A stretch of DNA of 60,718 nt from Branchiostoma floridae (Eukaryota > Chordata > Leptocardii > Amphioxiformes > Branchiostomatidae). The notes beneath the pieces are model-generated. The model did no database searches. It saw nothing but the letters and a program-made list of their open reading frames with translations, and was not told the origin of the DNA. The stretch covers positions 22,478,117 through 22,538,834 of the forward strand of contig NC_049979.1 of the NCBI RefSeq assembly GCF_000003815.2. The letters are read 5' to 3'. This document shows, one piece after another, positions 32,804 through 44,165 of this stretch. The translations under genes and the position numbers were made by a program. The first letter of the stretch is position 1; every line of letters begins with the position of its first letter.

Positions 32804-32917
32804 AAAGAGATATCAAAAACACGAAGAAGTGGCAATGCTAGAGTATATTGCCAGAGTATCCCTGGATGCAGACCTGACAGTGGCATAAAGGTCTTCCAAG
32901 ATATGGAGAAGCTAAAG
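32804..32917 (+). pseudogene. Myb-like exon D2 (frameshift)
   Basis: Borders TTTCAAGTAG and CTAAAG|GTATAG. It reads KRYQKHEEVAMLEYIARVS; a deletion then shifts the frame, after which GIKVFQDMEKLK follows. At 114 bp it is 4 bp short of the family's 118. Confidence 0.45.
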
Positions 32918-33070
32918 GTATAGTGTGTAATTTCCACATACAAAAACCAACTATCAGCTTGATGTCTCTTATCAGAAACAGATAGTGACTTGAGAATAAG
33001 GAGGTTCATGGTTGTAAGTACTATGAATGTTTTGATAGTCTGTTTCATAACACTGTGTTGTTTTGAGTAG

Positions 33071-33193
33071 AAAGAGATATCAAAAACATGAGCAGATGGC
33101 CATCTTAAGGTATATTGCACGACCGGATAAAGGCATCAAGGATGCATACCGGATAAAGGCATCAATATTTTCCAAGATATGGAGAGGCTGAAG
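33071..33193 (+). pseudogene. Myb-like exon D3 (internal duplication)
   Basis: Borders TTGAGTAG and CTGAAG|GTATAT. It reads KRYQKHEQMAILRYIARPDK, then an internal repeat (CCGGATAAAGGCATCAA twice) that breaks the frame before FQDMERLK. Confidence 0.45.
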
Positions 33194-33869
33194 GTATATT
33201 GTATGTCTTTCATCAGAAACTGATAGTGACTTGAGAATAAGGATAAGGAGGTTCATGGTTGTAAGCACAGTTCATGTTTCTTGATCGTTGTGCGGCTGTT
33301 TTCTATTCTGTTCCATCTATATTTGCAACAACATCAAAACGGATAAAGATCAAGACCGTTGTTAACATTGCCAGGAAGACCAAAAAGGTAGGATGACATT
33401 GTTGGACATTGGCAGGTATATTGTACTGCATTAGGAAATGGAGAAAAATGAGGTACATGTAATGATGTATAGTGATGTAAACTCTCCTCGACTTCGCACT
33501 TATTATTTTATTGGCCCCCAAAATGCCCGCCGCAATAATGTGTCCATTTTCTAAACGGGGAAACCCCTTCTACTGATTTTTTTCAGGACTGTTTTTTTTT
33601 ACTGGTCCAAGAAAAATGGCAGCTGCCAAAGCAGTGACTGGAAAGATGTATGAGGATTTAAGTTGCCAATTCAGTCAATTGTCTTACATCGTAACCATGC
33701 TTTAACTGTTCCATTCACGTTTTCAGCTGTTTGATAATGATTGTTTATTGCTCTGTTTTTACAGTAACTGTTTTGTTACAAAATGTACCTTCTCATTCCT
33801 AGCATTGTTTTTTCTTATTAACTTTTCATCACTGTACATGTTTTGCCACTGTTATGACTTTTTGTTCAG
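33194..33869. other. Stretch without a gene
   Basis: Intron-like. It ends in the acceptor TTTTTGTTCAG at 33859-33869. Confidence 0.45.
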
Positions 33870-33981
33870 GAGAACAAAATACACCAATGAGGGTGATGAA
33901 AAGATGCTCCTATATGCAGCCATGATTCAACATGTGATTGCACCACCAACCGTCTGAAATTGTGGCATTTGATCATTTAGG
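33870..33981 (+). pseudogene. Rap1-type Myb exon A, copy 3 (frameshift)
   Basis: Follows TTGTTCAG. It reads RTKYTNEGDEKMLLYAAMIQ, close to the copies at 429 and 9073, but a 1-base deletion near 33950 gives a TGA, and the usual donor is not visible. Confidence 0.55.
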
Positions 33982-34319
33982 GCTGTGTTACAATTTTGCT
34001 GAGGGTCATTTACAAGAGACTTAAAGAAATACGTCTGGTTCAGTGTCATACATATTGACCGACCTGTACATGACATTGTCAAGTGTAAAGCAATGGGCGA
34101 GACAACAGCCTTCACCTTTAACCTGACACATGCATACTTATATAGAAAACCATGAACCTCCTTGGGGAGATATCAAATAGGACTTATTATGACAAGTAAA
34201 TCAAGTCAAATGAATATTCTGTATCTGATTAGCATTATGTATTGTTCATGTTTGGACTGACTTCAAAATGCTTACCAGTATCTACTTGTGGAACAGGTGA
34301 ACAAAAAAAGTGTGGTCTT

Positions 34320-36010
34320 CATCACAACGGCTGGTGTACCCTAGGGAAACATTGTTGGACCATTGCTGTTTGTAATTTTCCAGAATGACATCGAAGAACT
34401 ACCCAGCAAATCCAGCATAAACTGCTTCGTGGATGACACCTCACGGTTTAACTCTGGACGCAAAGCCATCGCGATATCGATACAACCAATTAACACAATC
34501 AACGCCGACTTGTGTATCGTCTACAACTGGTTCCACAATTGGGGGCTGCAGCTACACTCTATTAAACACGAGGCCATATGCATCAAGGCATTCCAAAGCA
34601 AAGTTAAATTACTTCATTTACATAGCAGGTGAGCTTGTTGAACCTGTTACACACACCTACACTACACAAACTATCAAAGTGAAACCGTGTAATTTAGGCA
34701 CCAGCTGTTAAGTTACAAGTACAGTTGAAAAACTTAAAATTAAAACGGTATCATTGTAAAGTTATGGGGACAGGGCATACAGAAAGGATCATCTTGCGGT
34801 AAACTTCAGAGTGCTAGCCAATGGCTCCGTTACCGGAGAACGAAATGTACATTTCAAATGAATCATTCAAACCCAGGTCATGGAGTGGTAAGATCTTTGA
34901 AACCTGGATGGTTTGGACCATGGACCAGCGTAAGGCTTTGTATCTCAAGTAATCTACGAACAGAAGTGCTGGCTGAAGTGAGGCTGAACAAAATATATGC
35001 TGGGTAAGAACGAACAAGCTTTTCCTGAACGCACCAAAGACGAAATGCATAGTTCTTGGTAGTGAACCTAAAATGTCAAAAATGCCCAAACTTGCCTTGA
35101 CTGTTGACCGCAAGAAGAGCATAGAATAAGTTACAGAAGTAAAACTGCTGGGTACAACTATTGATGAATGTCTCACCTGGAATTCTCAAACATAATCAAC
35201 CTCAAAGAAAATGGGTAGGTCTCTCGGGATGGTTAAAAGATGTGCAAAATTCATGGACCAGAGTCACCAGACATGGTTAAATATGGTAATTGAATGTCTT
35301 GCATTGACTCACATTGACTACTGCAGCCCCGTGTGGTCTAGCACAACGAAGAGGAACTTATATCTTCTACAGAGAGTACAGAATAAGGCTAATTGTCTCC
35401 TACAGAGGAGACCGAAATGGAAATATGAACACTAGACTGTTATAACACTATGACTACCTTCAGGAGAATTGTATTTACCAATGAACCTGTGTCTCAGCAG
35501 TAAACTGTCTTTTGTTAAGAAACAGCACGATTACAGTACTCGTTTTGCTTCAGGAAGTAATTTCAAGTTAGGCAAACCTAGGACAAACTCCTTGAAAAGA
35601 ACATCTAGGTATGGAGCAATATCAATGTGGAACCAGCTGCCTATGGCGCTACAGTCAGCCCAATCTTTAAGATCTTTCAAAAATGGCCTCTCTGATCTAC
35701 TCTCTAGTCTGAACTGAAACTGGAAAATTGATCTTGGCTTGCTCCACTTTGTGCATTGTGTATGATATATTATGTACTAGCTGAGCCTGTTTCACTGATA
35801 TTGTATGGTGTATATACTATGTATTGGCTGGGCCTATTCCATGGATTGTGCCATTGCATTCTGTATATATTAATGCCACAACCATTTTTTAATTGACATG
35901 TATGTAAATATTTTGTATGTACGCCTTTGTCTTGTTATGAAGTCCAGGAAGATTAGTGGCGTGCCCTAGTGCACGTCACTAATGGATTTTCAAATAAAGT
36001 CTCTCAAGTA
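34320..36010 (+). mobile_element. Degraded CR1/L2-like LINE, 3' half
   Basis: 34345-34625 encodes NIVGPLLFVIFQNDIEELP and NCFVDD, the reverse transcriptase motif C region. A non-coding block (34626-34865) follows, then scattered frames: VTEVKLLGTTIDECLTWN (35128), LTHIDYCSPVWSSTT (35305) and a C-terminal end at 35469-35717 (RYGAISMWNQLPMALQ). The tail runs to AATAAA at about 35994. The parts are in the right order for one LINE with frameshifts and a gap. Confidence 0.7.
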
Positions 36011-36540
36011 AGGATGACCTGTAGACGCTATAGGAGTACATGAATTCGCTGCAATCTTCACTGTCAGTGTCCGAACGGCATGGCAAGAAGAATGCTTTGC
36101 TGGTAGCCAACAAGATGCTGTGCACAGCTCTGTACTCCATGCATGCATGCAGGTAATTGACAGTATGGGTGGCGCTTTTAGGGGCAGCCGCGGTTTGTAC
36201 CTCTGTGCCTAAAACGCTGCTGGCCTTATGTGTGTCTGAATACTAGTTGCTGATCATACTGGGATCTCATCTGACTGACTTCAAGTGAGATTTACGCTTC
36301 TTTGCTGGTCTTTCGTACGTTAAGCTAAAGCCCCGGCTGTTCCGTGTTAGAGCATCAGCCATGGCGTCGTTCTACAGCTATTTTCCCGATTCCTAAGGAC
36401 TTTGCGAGCTGTGGTGCAACCTCTGCTGCCGCAGGTAAAGTCAACACTAAAAGGAAGCAGGGGTGCTGAGAATGCTTTCCAGACCAAGGGGCTGTAAAGG
36501 TGGGGAAAGCCGTATTCGTTAAATTTTAACCACCATTATT
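36011..36540. other. Stretch without a clear gene
   Basis: Possibly the 5' part of the next LINE relic; no motif recognised. Confidence 0.3.
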
Positions 36541-39130
36541 AACAGGCCGGTGATTCCAGCCCAAAGAGCTACTTTGATATGCAAATCTGCGGATGCTGAC
36601 AAAGACCAAAACAAGGGAAAATACCTTTATAGTTTGACAAGGCACCGGGTAACACTTGATTCAGTGCAGTCCTTTCACCGCTCCAAGAAAAGACTACCCA
36701 TGTTCCAAGAATGCTCTTGTGCAATCCCAGGTCACTTATCAAGATAGACGAACTCCAAGCGGTTCTATCACAATGAGGTTGATGTTGGAGCAAGGAGAAA
36801 AGCTCCTTGGTTGGAGTTATCTCCGAAACCTGGCTATCAAGCAACCACCCTACATCAGCTATCGCGGTGAGTGGCTTTAACGTGTATTCCAAACACAGAC
36901 AGGACAGAAGAGGTGGTGGCGTCGCAGTGTACGTTAAAGAACACATTACTCTCACTACAATTATCTGAATACACTGTGCCCGCTGTGGGGATGGGTGTGG
37001 ACTCGACCACATCGCCTACCAAGACCGCTGACAGCTATAGTCGTCTGCGGCATTTACTCTCCACCCAACTCACTAGAACTCACCTACTACTCAACCACAT
37101 GATGGGATCCGTACAAAACGCCCTGCCTGTGATATTGCTCTGTTAGGAGACTTCAACAGAGCTAACATTTTAGAACTCTATAGGCCAGGTCACTTATCTC
37201 AAATAGTAAAAAGCAACACTAGAGGTAATGCACTGCTTGACCTGATAGTTACAAACATGAAGGACATGAATGAACAGCCGTACATCCTGCCGCCGCTGGG
37301 CCTCAGTGATCACTCTTGCGTCCTTTGGACCCCAAGTCTTAAACCCAAGGTCAAACCCACAAAGAAACGAGTTCGGAAACTGAAGGAAACAGACATGTTC
37401 GAGTTTGGCGGGTGAATAACATCACATCAGTTCTCGACGCGACGCGGTTGATGTAGCAGCTAAGACAGATGCTTTTCACGCCACGCTGGAAATTGCCATG
37501 GGCACATTTTCCCCACCGAGACCTTCAAAAACACACAGTACACACAAATCCTGGGTCTCACCCCACATCAAACACTTGATCGGCTTAAGACAAAGCTTTC
37601 TACCGCAAGAACCTGTGTACGTGGAAGTTCTACAGGAACCGCATTCAGAGAGAACCGGCTCTTGCAAAAAAAGTCCTACTATACAAGGACCATGTATCCA
37701 CTCTCAAAACGTGCAACCCCATGCGATGGCATCAGGAAATAATGACAATGATCAATAAAGCGAAACACGAGAGTGTGGTAGTGATTCCTGGATCGGAGAC
37801 AGCCGACAGCATTACTATTGTTAACACCATCAATGCCAAGTTCGCTGCGATATCTCAAGCCCTTATTTTGAGGAGATTTCCAACACATCTTTTTAAAGGA
37901 TACAGTAATCGTATTTGGGTGAGTGGTTGGTTGGGTGGTTGAGTGAGTGTGTGCACATGTGTTTTTGTGTGTACATGACATTTGTATTTGTGTGTGCTTG
38001 TTAGTGTGTGTACATCTAGATATATGTACTAGTATGACAATGTGTGTGTGTGCATTTGTGTGTGAACAGCAAGATCTTTAACTTTTTGCACAATGCTGCC
38101 AAACTGACTGCAATAAACTTTTCTTAATATCAAGTTGAGACGAGGTGACCAAGTTTGGGGAATGGTCACCACAAAATAAGCACAAGGCAGGGGTGGGTAC
38201 TTTTAGTCTTCTTTTGCTTTCCCTTCAATATGACAACCTAAATAAAGATATCAGTTCACAATTGTGACCATTGGAAGAAGAGTACTTTTTTTCATCTGGT
38301 AGATATTGCAATGTACATGAAGGATTCAGTGTAGCCTATTATGTAATCTGTAATGTACAAGCAATTGTTTGAACCAATTATTATAATAGCAGAGCATGGG
38401 GAGATGGGTAGCTTACTAGTGATTGTTTGAATCAAATTGCATCTTTCAGTTTTCATGTATTTTTTTTAGCATTACTAAGTAATTAGTCGGGATATGCTTG
38501 TTTTTCATCTACGATACTTAATATCTATTCCATGTTAGTGCTTATGTAATACATACATTTTGTAAATATTTTCCAGAATGTCAAGTGAATCTCAGAGTCC
38601 CTTCAAACCCTCTGTCCAGCAAGTCTTCAAGATGTGCCAGAGCTGCCATGGTTTGTTTGCATAGTTTTATGAATCAATCATTTGCTGTCTTTTTTTCATC
38701 TGGTAGATATTGCAATGTACATGTTTTATATTGGCTACATCAGCCCGATATTGGAGTAAGCTGTTCCTGTCTGGAACTCCGACCTGACCAAGCGCCAGTC
38801 CGACCAACTAGACTGACATCACTTGCTACCAGACACGAGCAGCTGTGCCTAACATTTGCCCGATCCCTGATGAACTCCGAGTTTAGAGACTGGTTACCCA
38901 CATCTAGGGTACAGATCACAGGCAGGACGACTTGGAATAACCACAAACTGTACTGCCAGAAAGCTAACACCAATCGTTTGTGTGCCGGAGAAAAGATAGG
39001 TCGCTACAACAGAAATTAAAACTGATGGCCAAGAACTAGCGTATACATCAATTCATCATTATATGGCAAGCACCGACACCTTTCGTGCTGCCAGAAAGAG
39101 GCTCTCCAGGAGAGGTGAACGAGCAGCTTT
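36541..39130 (+). mobile_element. Degraded LINE with endonuclease, interrupted
   Basis: Endonuclease pieces: VISETWLSSNHPT (about 36815), RQDRRGGGVAVYVKEHI (36900), LLGDFNRAN (37143), LLDLIVTN (37230) and LSDHSCVLW (37300). A linker segment follows with WVSPHIKHLI (37550) and WHQEIMTMINKAKHE (37720). Past 37900 comes a TG-rich non-coding stretch, and then a reverse transcriptase C-terminal piece (YIGYISPILEYAVPVWNSDL, about 38730) and FRAARKRLSRRGERAAL near 39075. The polymerase core is missing. This is a CR1/Jockey-type arrangement with many frameshifts. Confidence 0.65.
37915..38070. repeat. TG-rich microsatellite stretch
   Basis: Irregular GTGTG runs inside the gap of the LINE relic. Confidence 0.7.
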
Positions 39131-39860
39131 AAAAGTACCTATGATATAGCCGAACATAAGCCTGACGTGAACACACATGTTTTGTTGTTTTTACATGCAG
39201 ATGCAGTTTAAAAGCTTTTGATATAGGATGGTACGCTGGTAATCTTTTCAAGTCGCGAAGAGTACCCGGATTCTGGAATGGATTAAATGTTAGCTTACGA
39301 ATCGGAAGCAGCGTTTTGCCATGAATGAGACATGAGTTCCAATTGGGTACAAATAAATTTAAACAAAGTCTGTTTTATCACGGTTTATTGTCAAATGGAG
39401 ACAAATGTCAGTGAAATAGTCGTCTCTGCATGCAACCTATTGTACAAAGCATTTGGCAACGAGAGCAAAAAAAAACAGTTCGAAGGAAAGTATCAAGATA
39501 TATGGGGTTAACATCCAGCGAACCCATCTAACTTAGCTGAACCAGCCCCCACTGTACTTTGTACAGTCCCCGAAGTCTGGGTTTCCAAGAGGCTGGACAG
39601 CTGTAATTATTTCCCTAACTAACATACCCTGAGTAAGCTGGATGTTCTGCCAGAAAGAAAAAAATATAGAAAAATAAATGTTTTGTTTTTGCTCAGTTAC
39701 CAATTCCATAATCAGTCGGGTTTGAATCGTTTGAGCAGTTTGGCTGAGGTAGTTATATTTCAGCCATACATAGTATGGTGAAATATATTGTATTCGTAAT
39801 GTTTCTTTCTTCTTTCTCCTGTCAAATCTTCAAAGTGATTCATCTCCGCCGTTCCTGGAC
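39131..39860. other. Stretch without a gene
   Basis: No coding or repeat signal recognised. Confidence 0.4.
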
Positions 39861-39864
39861 CGAA

Positions 39865-40640
39865 TGACCTGAAATTTGGCACAGGGGTAGAATGGGCCAA
39901 TACCTTGATGCTTTTTTCTCAGTTTTTTCATATCTGCCTCTAAAATGATTTAATTGAGATTTTTTGGTCAATTTTAGACCAAAACTGTATATTTTGGCCC
40001 CTGTACCCTGGTATTACAATCAAATGAGCTGAAATTTGACAGAGATGTGCCTTAAGAATGCCCCCATATAAATTTGATAACACTTTTGGTGTACAGTACA
40101 ACAAAATGCTTATTTTTGCGATTTTTTGACCAATTTTTGACCAAAAAAGGACACTTTTGGCCCCTGTATCCTGGTATTACAACCAAATGAGCTGAAATTT
40201 GACAGAGATGTGCCTTGATAATCTCTTCATATAAATTCAATAACACTTTTGGTGTACAGTACAACAAAATGCTTATTTTTGCGATTTTTTGACCAATTTT
40301 TGACCAAAAAAGGACACTTTTGGCTCCTGTACCTTGGTATTGCAACCGAATGAGCTGAAATTTGACACAGGTGTGCCTTGATAATCCCTTCATATAAATT
40401 CAATAACACTTTTGGTGTACAGTGCAACAAAATGCTTATTTTTGCGATTTTTGGCCAATTTTTGACCAAAAAAAGGACACTTTTGGCTCCTGTACCCTGG
40501 TATTACAATTAAATGACCTGAAATTTGGTATAGATAGGCATTAGATACTTGGTAACAAGATTCAAGTAAAATCTTTGACATAAACAACTTTAAAATGATT
40601 AATTTTGGCACTTTTCTGAGGGGAAATTTGTTTTCTTTTG
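39865..40640. repeat. 163-bp tandem repeat, about five units
   Basis: Shared words such as CACTTTTGGTGTACAGT recur at 40081, 40244 and 40407, a 163-bp period. The middle units are close copies; the first (from 39865) and last (to 40640) are diverged. Minus-strand frames of 80-113 aa here are by-products of the repeat. Confidence 0.85.
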
Positions 40641-41092
40641 GCCTCCTGACGTGACCTTCCGTGACCCCGCACAGAGCCACACCTGTGCGCGTCAGCCGGA
40701 GAGTTAATCGAATCAAAGACCTAGCCAATCAGCGAAGAGGAGGCCAAAGGCTAATTAATATTCATAAGCGAGGCCACATGATCCCGTATATAGCAGTGTT
40801 CCCGCCAGTGGGAGCGAAGCCCGCCTAAGGCTCTCGCATTTTAGACTATTCAGAAGGCTTTATATTGTATCAGTTCTTAGGGGCATATCTATGATAATCG
40901 CAGCAGTCACTTAACTTCTCTTCAGGAGTTTAGCGTAACACTATTTCAGGTCAAACCGTCAAAGGCAACTAAAAACAAACTTTAACGTTACTGAGTTCAA
41001 CAGTACTTATAACTTGTTATCCGAAGTTGAAACGCTAGCGATGGTATTTTCGCTGCGCTGTTAGCTCCGTGCGACTGTTGTTGACGGTCTTA
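40490..41092. repeat. 0.6-kb duplicated segment, copy 1, with promoter-like sequence
   Basis: Pairs with 41105-41812. It contains AGCCAATCAGCG (CCAAT box) at about 40724, TAATTAATATTCATAAGC, and TATATAG at about 40788, in the order and spacing of a Pol II promoter. It ends with TTGTTGACGGTCT. Confidence 0.65.
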
Positions 41093-41104
41093 TAACGGTA
41101 TATT

Positions 41105-41812
41105 TTGCACCCCTGTACCCTGGTATGAGTAACATTTGGTATAGATAGGCATAAGATAGTTGGTAAAATGATCCAAGTAAAATTTTTGGCATAAAGTACT
41201 GTAAAAGGCTTAATTACAGCACTTTTTTTAGGGGAAATAGGTTTTCTTTCGTTCTCCATGCCATGACCTTTCGGACGTTCACCCCGCAGAGCCGACATCT
41301 GCACCTGCGTCTAGCCGGCAGGAAGAGTTAATTCAATTAATGGTTCAGCCAATCAGCGAAGAGGAAAGCGAAGGCTAATTAATATTCATAAGCGGGACCA
41401 CACAATACGTTAACTTGAAGACTCAGGCCGTACAGACTTCTCGCCAGGATTTTTTCAAAGCGTCGGACAGGGGTCCGGGGGCAGGGCCACTGTGGGGGGA
41501 CCCAGGTGGGCGAAGCCCCCCCGAAAGCTCTTGCATTTTAGACTATTGAGAAGGCTTCTTTTATCAGTTTTTTTAGGGCCATATCTACGATAATCGTAGC
41601 AGTCACTTACTTCTCTTTAGCAGTTTGACTTTAGAATATTTCGGGTCAAAGCTTCAAAGACAACTAAAACCTCATAAACAACAAACTTTACTTAGCTCAA
41701 CAGTATACAAAAACATTGTACGGGTTGCCATCCTTAGTTGAAGCGCTTATTTATAGCGCTAGTATCTTCGCTGCGCCGTTAGCCGCCGTGCGACTTTTGT
41801 TGACGGTCTGAT
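41105..41812. repeat. 0.6-0.7-kb duplicated segment, copy 2
   Basis: Same order of blocks: CCCCTGTACCCTGGTAT, CCAATCAGCGAAGAGG (41349), TAATTAATATTCATAAGCG, GCATTTTAGACTATT and GTTGACGGTCTGAT. The TATA-like block is absent and a G/C-rich 60-bp insert is present. Confidence 0.65.
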
Positions 41813-42960
41813 ATCCCTACGTCGCCGCCTCGCTGATATTCCCACGGACATTTTTCAAGAAAAATACCCAGCAAAAACGCTGTTCTGCGTCAAATTCTAT
41901 TCTATAAAACATGTGGGACTCAGTGTTACAGTCTAAATATTTTGTAGAAGCACCGCTGTAGGAAAGAAGGTCCAAGCAATGTAAAACATCACGTAGCATG
42001 AAGTTCGCTGTCAACTGGCACACAGCACATGACTGTTTGAAACTCTAAGTCTAATCAACAGCCGTGTTTGATTGATAGCCGGCGGTCCTTTGATGAAGTC
42101 GGCGAAAGGTGCGTTAGTTAGAAAATCTGCGTTTAGTTTTGATACGTAATTATAAGTTAGACAGTGGCGAGAATGATTATTTTCTCATCAATATTTCTCT
42201 TCAGAATTATTTGAACTTAATTGTACATCTGAACAATTGGCTTACCTGTGCAATGTTTATATGATTAATGATCAGTGTACTGAAATCATGTGTAACGTAT
42301 GGCTCCTAGTCAATAGATCAGCATTTTCTCTATAGTGACCACCTGTCTATAGTGGCCACATTTCCTAGTGCTGTTGTTGTTTGACATAAACTTTGAACAT
42401 TTAAATTGTAAGTAACTTTAAACTGCCAGAGTTTCAGCCCAATAAAACACTCTCAGCGCCAGGGTATGAACAGACTGACCAGACAGACGAAAATAAATCC
42501 TCGAACAAGGTTCAATCGTATCTTCCGGGTCTGGCAGGAAGTTGTTAAACTAAAATAAGAATAGGCTCGATGGCTGATTGCATACAAAGTAAAACAGTTT
42601 AACAGTTTTACAGCTTGAAGAAAACAAACGCTCCTACAGTACCTGCACCTGCTTGATAATTATTAAATCGTATGCCCTACTTGAATAAAAAAAGTTCACT
42701 GCAATAATAAATGTACCCACATCACAAGGAGCTTATACTTTTTAGAACTTACACCTAGTTATCGTACTGAAAATTGTTAATGACATTACATGAAGTCATT
42801 CAACAATTTTCAGTCATGATGAAAATTTTCTGAATGGAAGGTGTGATTATTGTCATTTTCTGAAAAATAGAAGCAAGCTCTGTTTTGACCTGGAATCAAT
42901 TCACAAAACTAGTCCACTTTGGGGGATAATGTACTGTTAAGACGTTCCAGTTTTGCGCAG
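41813..42960. other. Stretch without a gene
   Basis: No convincing coding signal. A short inverted repeat, GAAAATTGTTAATGAC with TTCAACAATTTTC, lies near 42770-42815. Confidence 0.4.
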
Positions 42961-43189
42961 GGGTTGTCACATCTACTTTTCGGCGGCTCCAGGAATCGTC
43001 CAAAAACCTTACGAAAACTAGATATCCAGGATTCGTACTTCCGGTGCCGTCAATCATGGTGATTGACAGTACAGAAAACATTATTATGCACGCCCATGTT
43101 TCCATATATGGGTCGACCTCGTGAGACCTCGACAGACTCAAGTTGCGAGAGATTAAAACCCGGAAGTGACCGCTGCCCTCCCCATGATA

Positions 43190-43248
43190 GGACGTCATCT
43201 GAATGCTACTAACACGTAAATAGAATGTGACGCTACACGAAAAACAAC
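43190..43248 (+). repeat. 60-bp direct repeat flanking the minisatellite, left
   Basis: GGACGTCATCTGAATGCTAC and what follows match 43730-43790 at an offset of about 540 bp. Confidence 0.75.
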
Positions 43249-43469
43249 TTCAAACACACAACACATAATATAGTCGTGCGACTGTTATTGTCTATCGTTG
43301 TGGACAACGGTTGTCTTTAGACATGCGTTCAGAGTATTACGGGGCACCCTCGGTGCAGGATACGACTTTCACACTTCCCATAATACACTGCGACAGGGTG
43401 CGTGCGTGACCCACAGTGACCGCTTGCTCGCAAATCAAAAATGGCGGGAGAATTCATTATTTTCGTCAG

Positions 43470-43705
43470 GCGTTCAGGCCGTTTTCTGGATATCCAGGAA
43501 TCGTCCTCCTGTTCAGGCCGTTTTCTGGATATCCAGTATTCGTCCTGAGTCTGTTCAAGCCGTTTTCTGGATATCCAGGATTCGTCCTGAGCCTGTTCAA
43601 GCCGTTTTCTGGATATCCAGGATTCGTCCTGAGCCTGTTCAAGCCGTTTTCTGGATATCCAGGAAGCGTCCTCCTGTTCAAGCCGTTTCCTGGATATCCA
43701 GGATG
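43470..43705. repeat. Minisatellite of 12-bp palindromes spaced 39 or 42 bp
   Basis: CTGGATATCCAG occurs at 43486, 43525, 43567, 43609, 43651 and 43690. Spacing is 39, 42, 42, 42 and 39, always a multiple of three, so frames stay open on both strands (for example VQAVFWISRIRPEP repeated on the plus strand). Those frames have no other support and are probably by-products. Confidence 0.9.
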
Positions 43706-43729
43706 TGGACCAGGCCTTGTGTGACAAAG

Positions 43730-43790
43730 GGACGCCATCTGGATGCTATTAACACGTTACCATTAATGTGTCGCTATACGGAAAACAACA
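43730..43790 (+). repeat. 60-bp direct repeat flanking the minisatellite, right
   Basis: Partner of 43190-43248, starting GGACGCCATCTGGATGCTAT. Confidence 0.75.
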
Positions 43791-44079
43791 GTAACTTTAT
43801 CCCATCTTGACTGCCATTTGTTAATTCATTACGCAAAAAGCATTTTGGGCCTGATACGTAAGTAACATGTAAACATCAAAGTATCATTATCAACATTCGT
43901 TTAAGTTCTGTAACACCAGGATCAACAGAATAAACTACACGATCTTCTTGCGGGGAGATACAAAGATGGCGGCTTTCTGACGAAAACAACATGCCCCCGC
44001 CCTCCGCATAGTCTCCTCCCTCGAAAACAGGAAGCTCCACCCCCACGTACACGTTCTGGATAAACACCGTCGTCTATCC

Positions 44080-44165
44080 AGGAAACGTCCTGTTTGCGAC
44101 GATTTCTGGATATCCAGGAATCGTCCTTCTGCTCAGGACGATTCCTGGATATCCAGGATTCGGCA
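44080..44165. repeat. Outlying pair of the same palindrome
   Basis: CTGGATATCCAG at 44106 and 44145, again 39 bp apart. The arms extend further (CGATTC / GAATCG), giving an almost perfect 30-bp palindrome in the combined consensus. Confidence 0.8.

Noticed and set aside
37915-38070. TG-rich stretch as a regulatory element
   Set aside because: A simple microsatellite of a common kind; nothing else supports a function.
40052-40728. Minus-strand frames of 80-113 codons
   Set aside because: They are produced by the 163-bp tandem repeat and the A/T-rich units; nothing protein-like persists outside it.
43298-43810. 170-, 132-, 102- and 90-codon frames across the palindromic minisatellite
   Set aside because: The repeat unit is a multiple of three, so several frames on both strands stay open automatically; there is no independent sign of coding.
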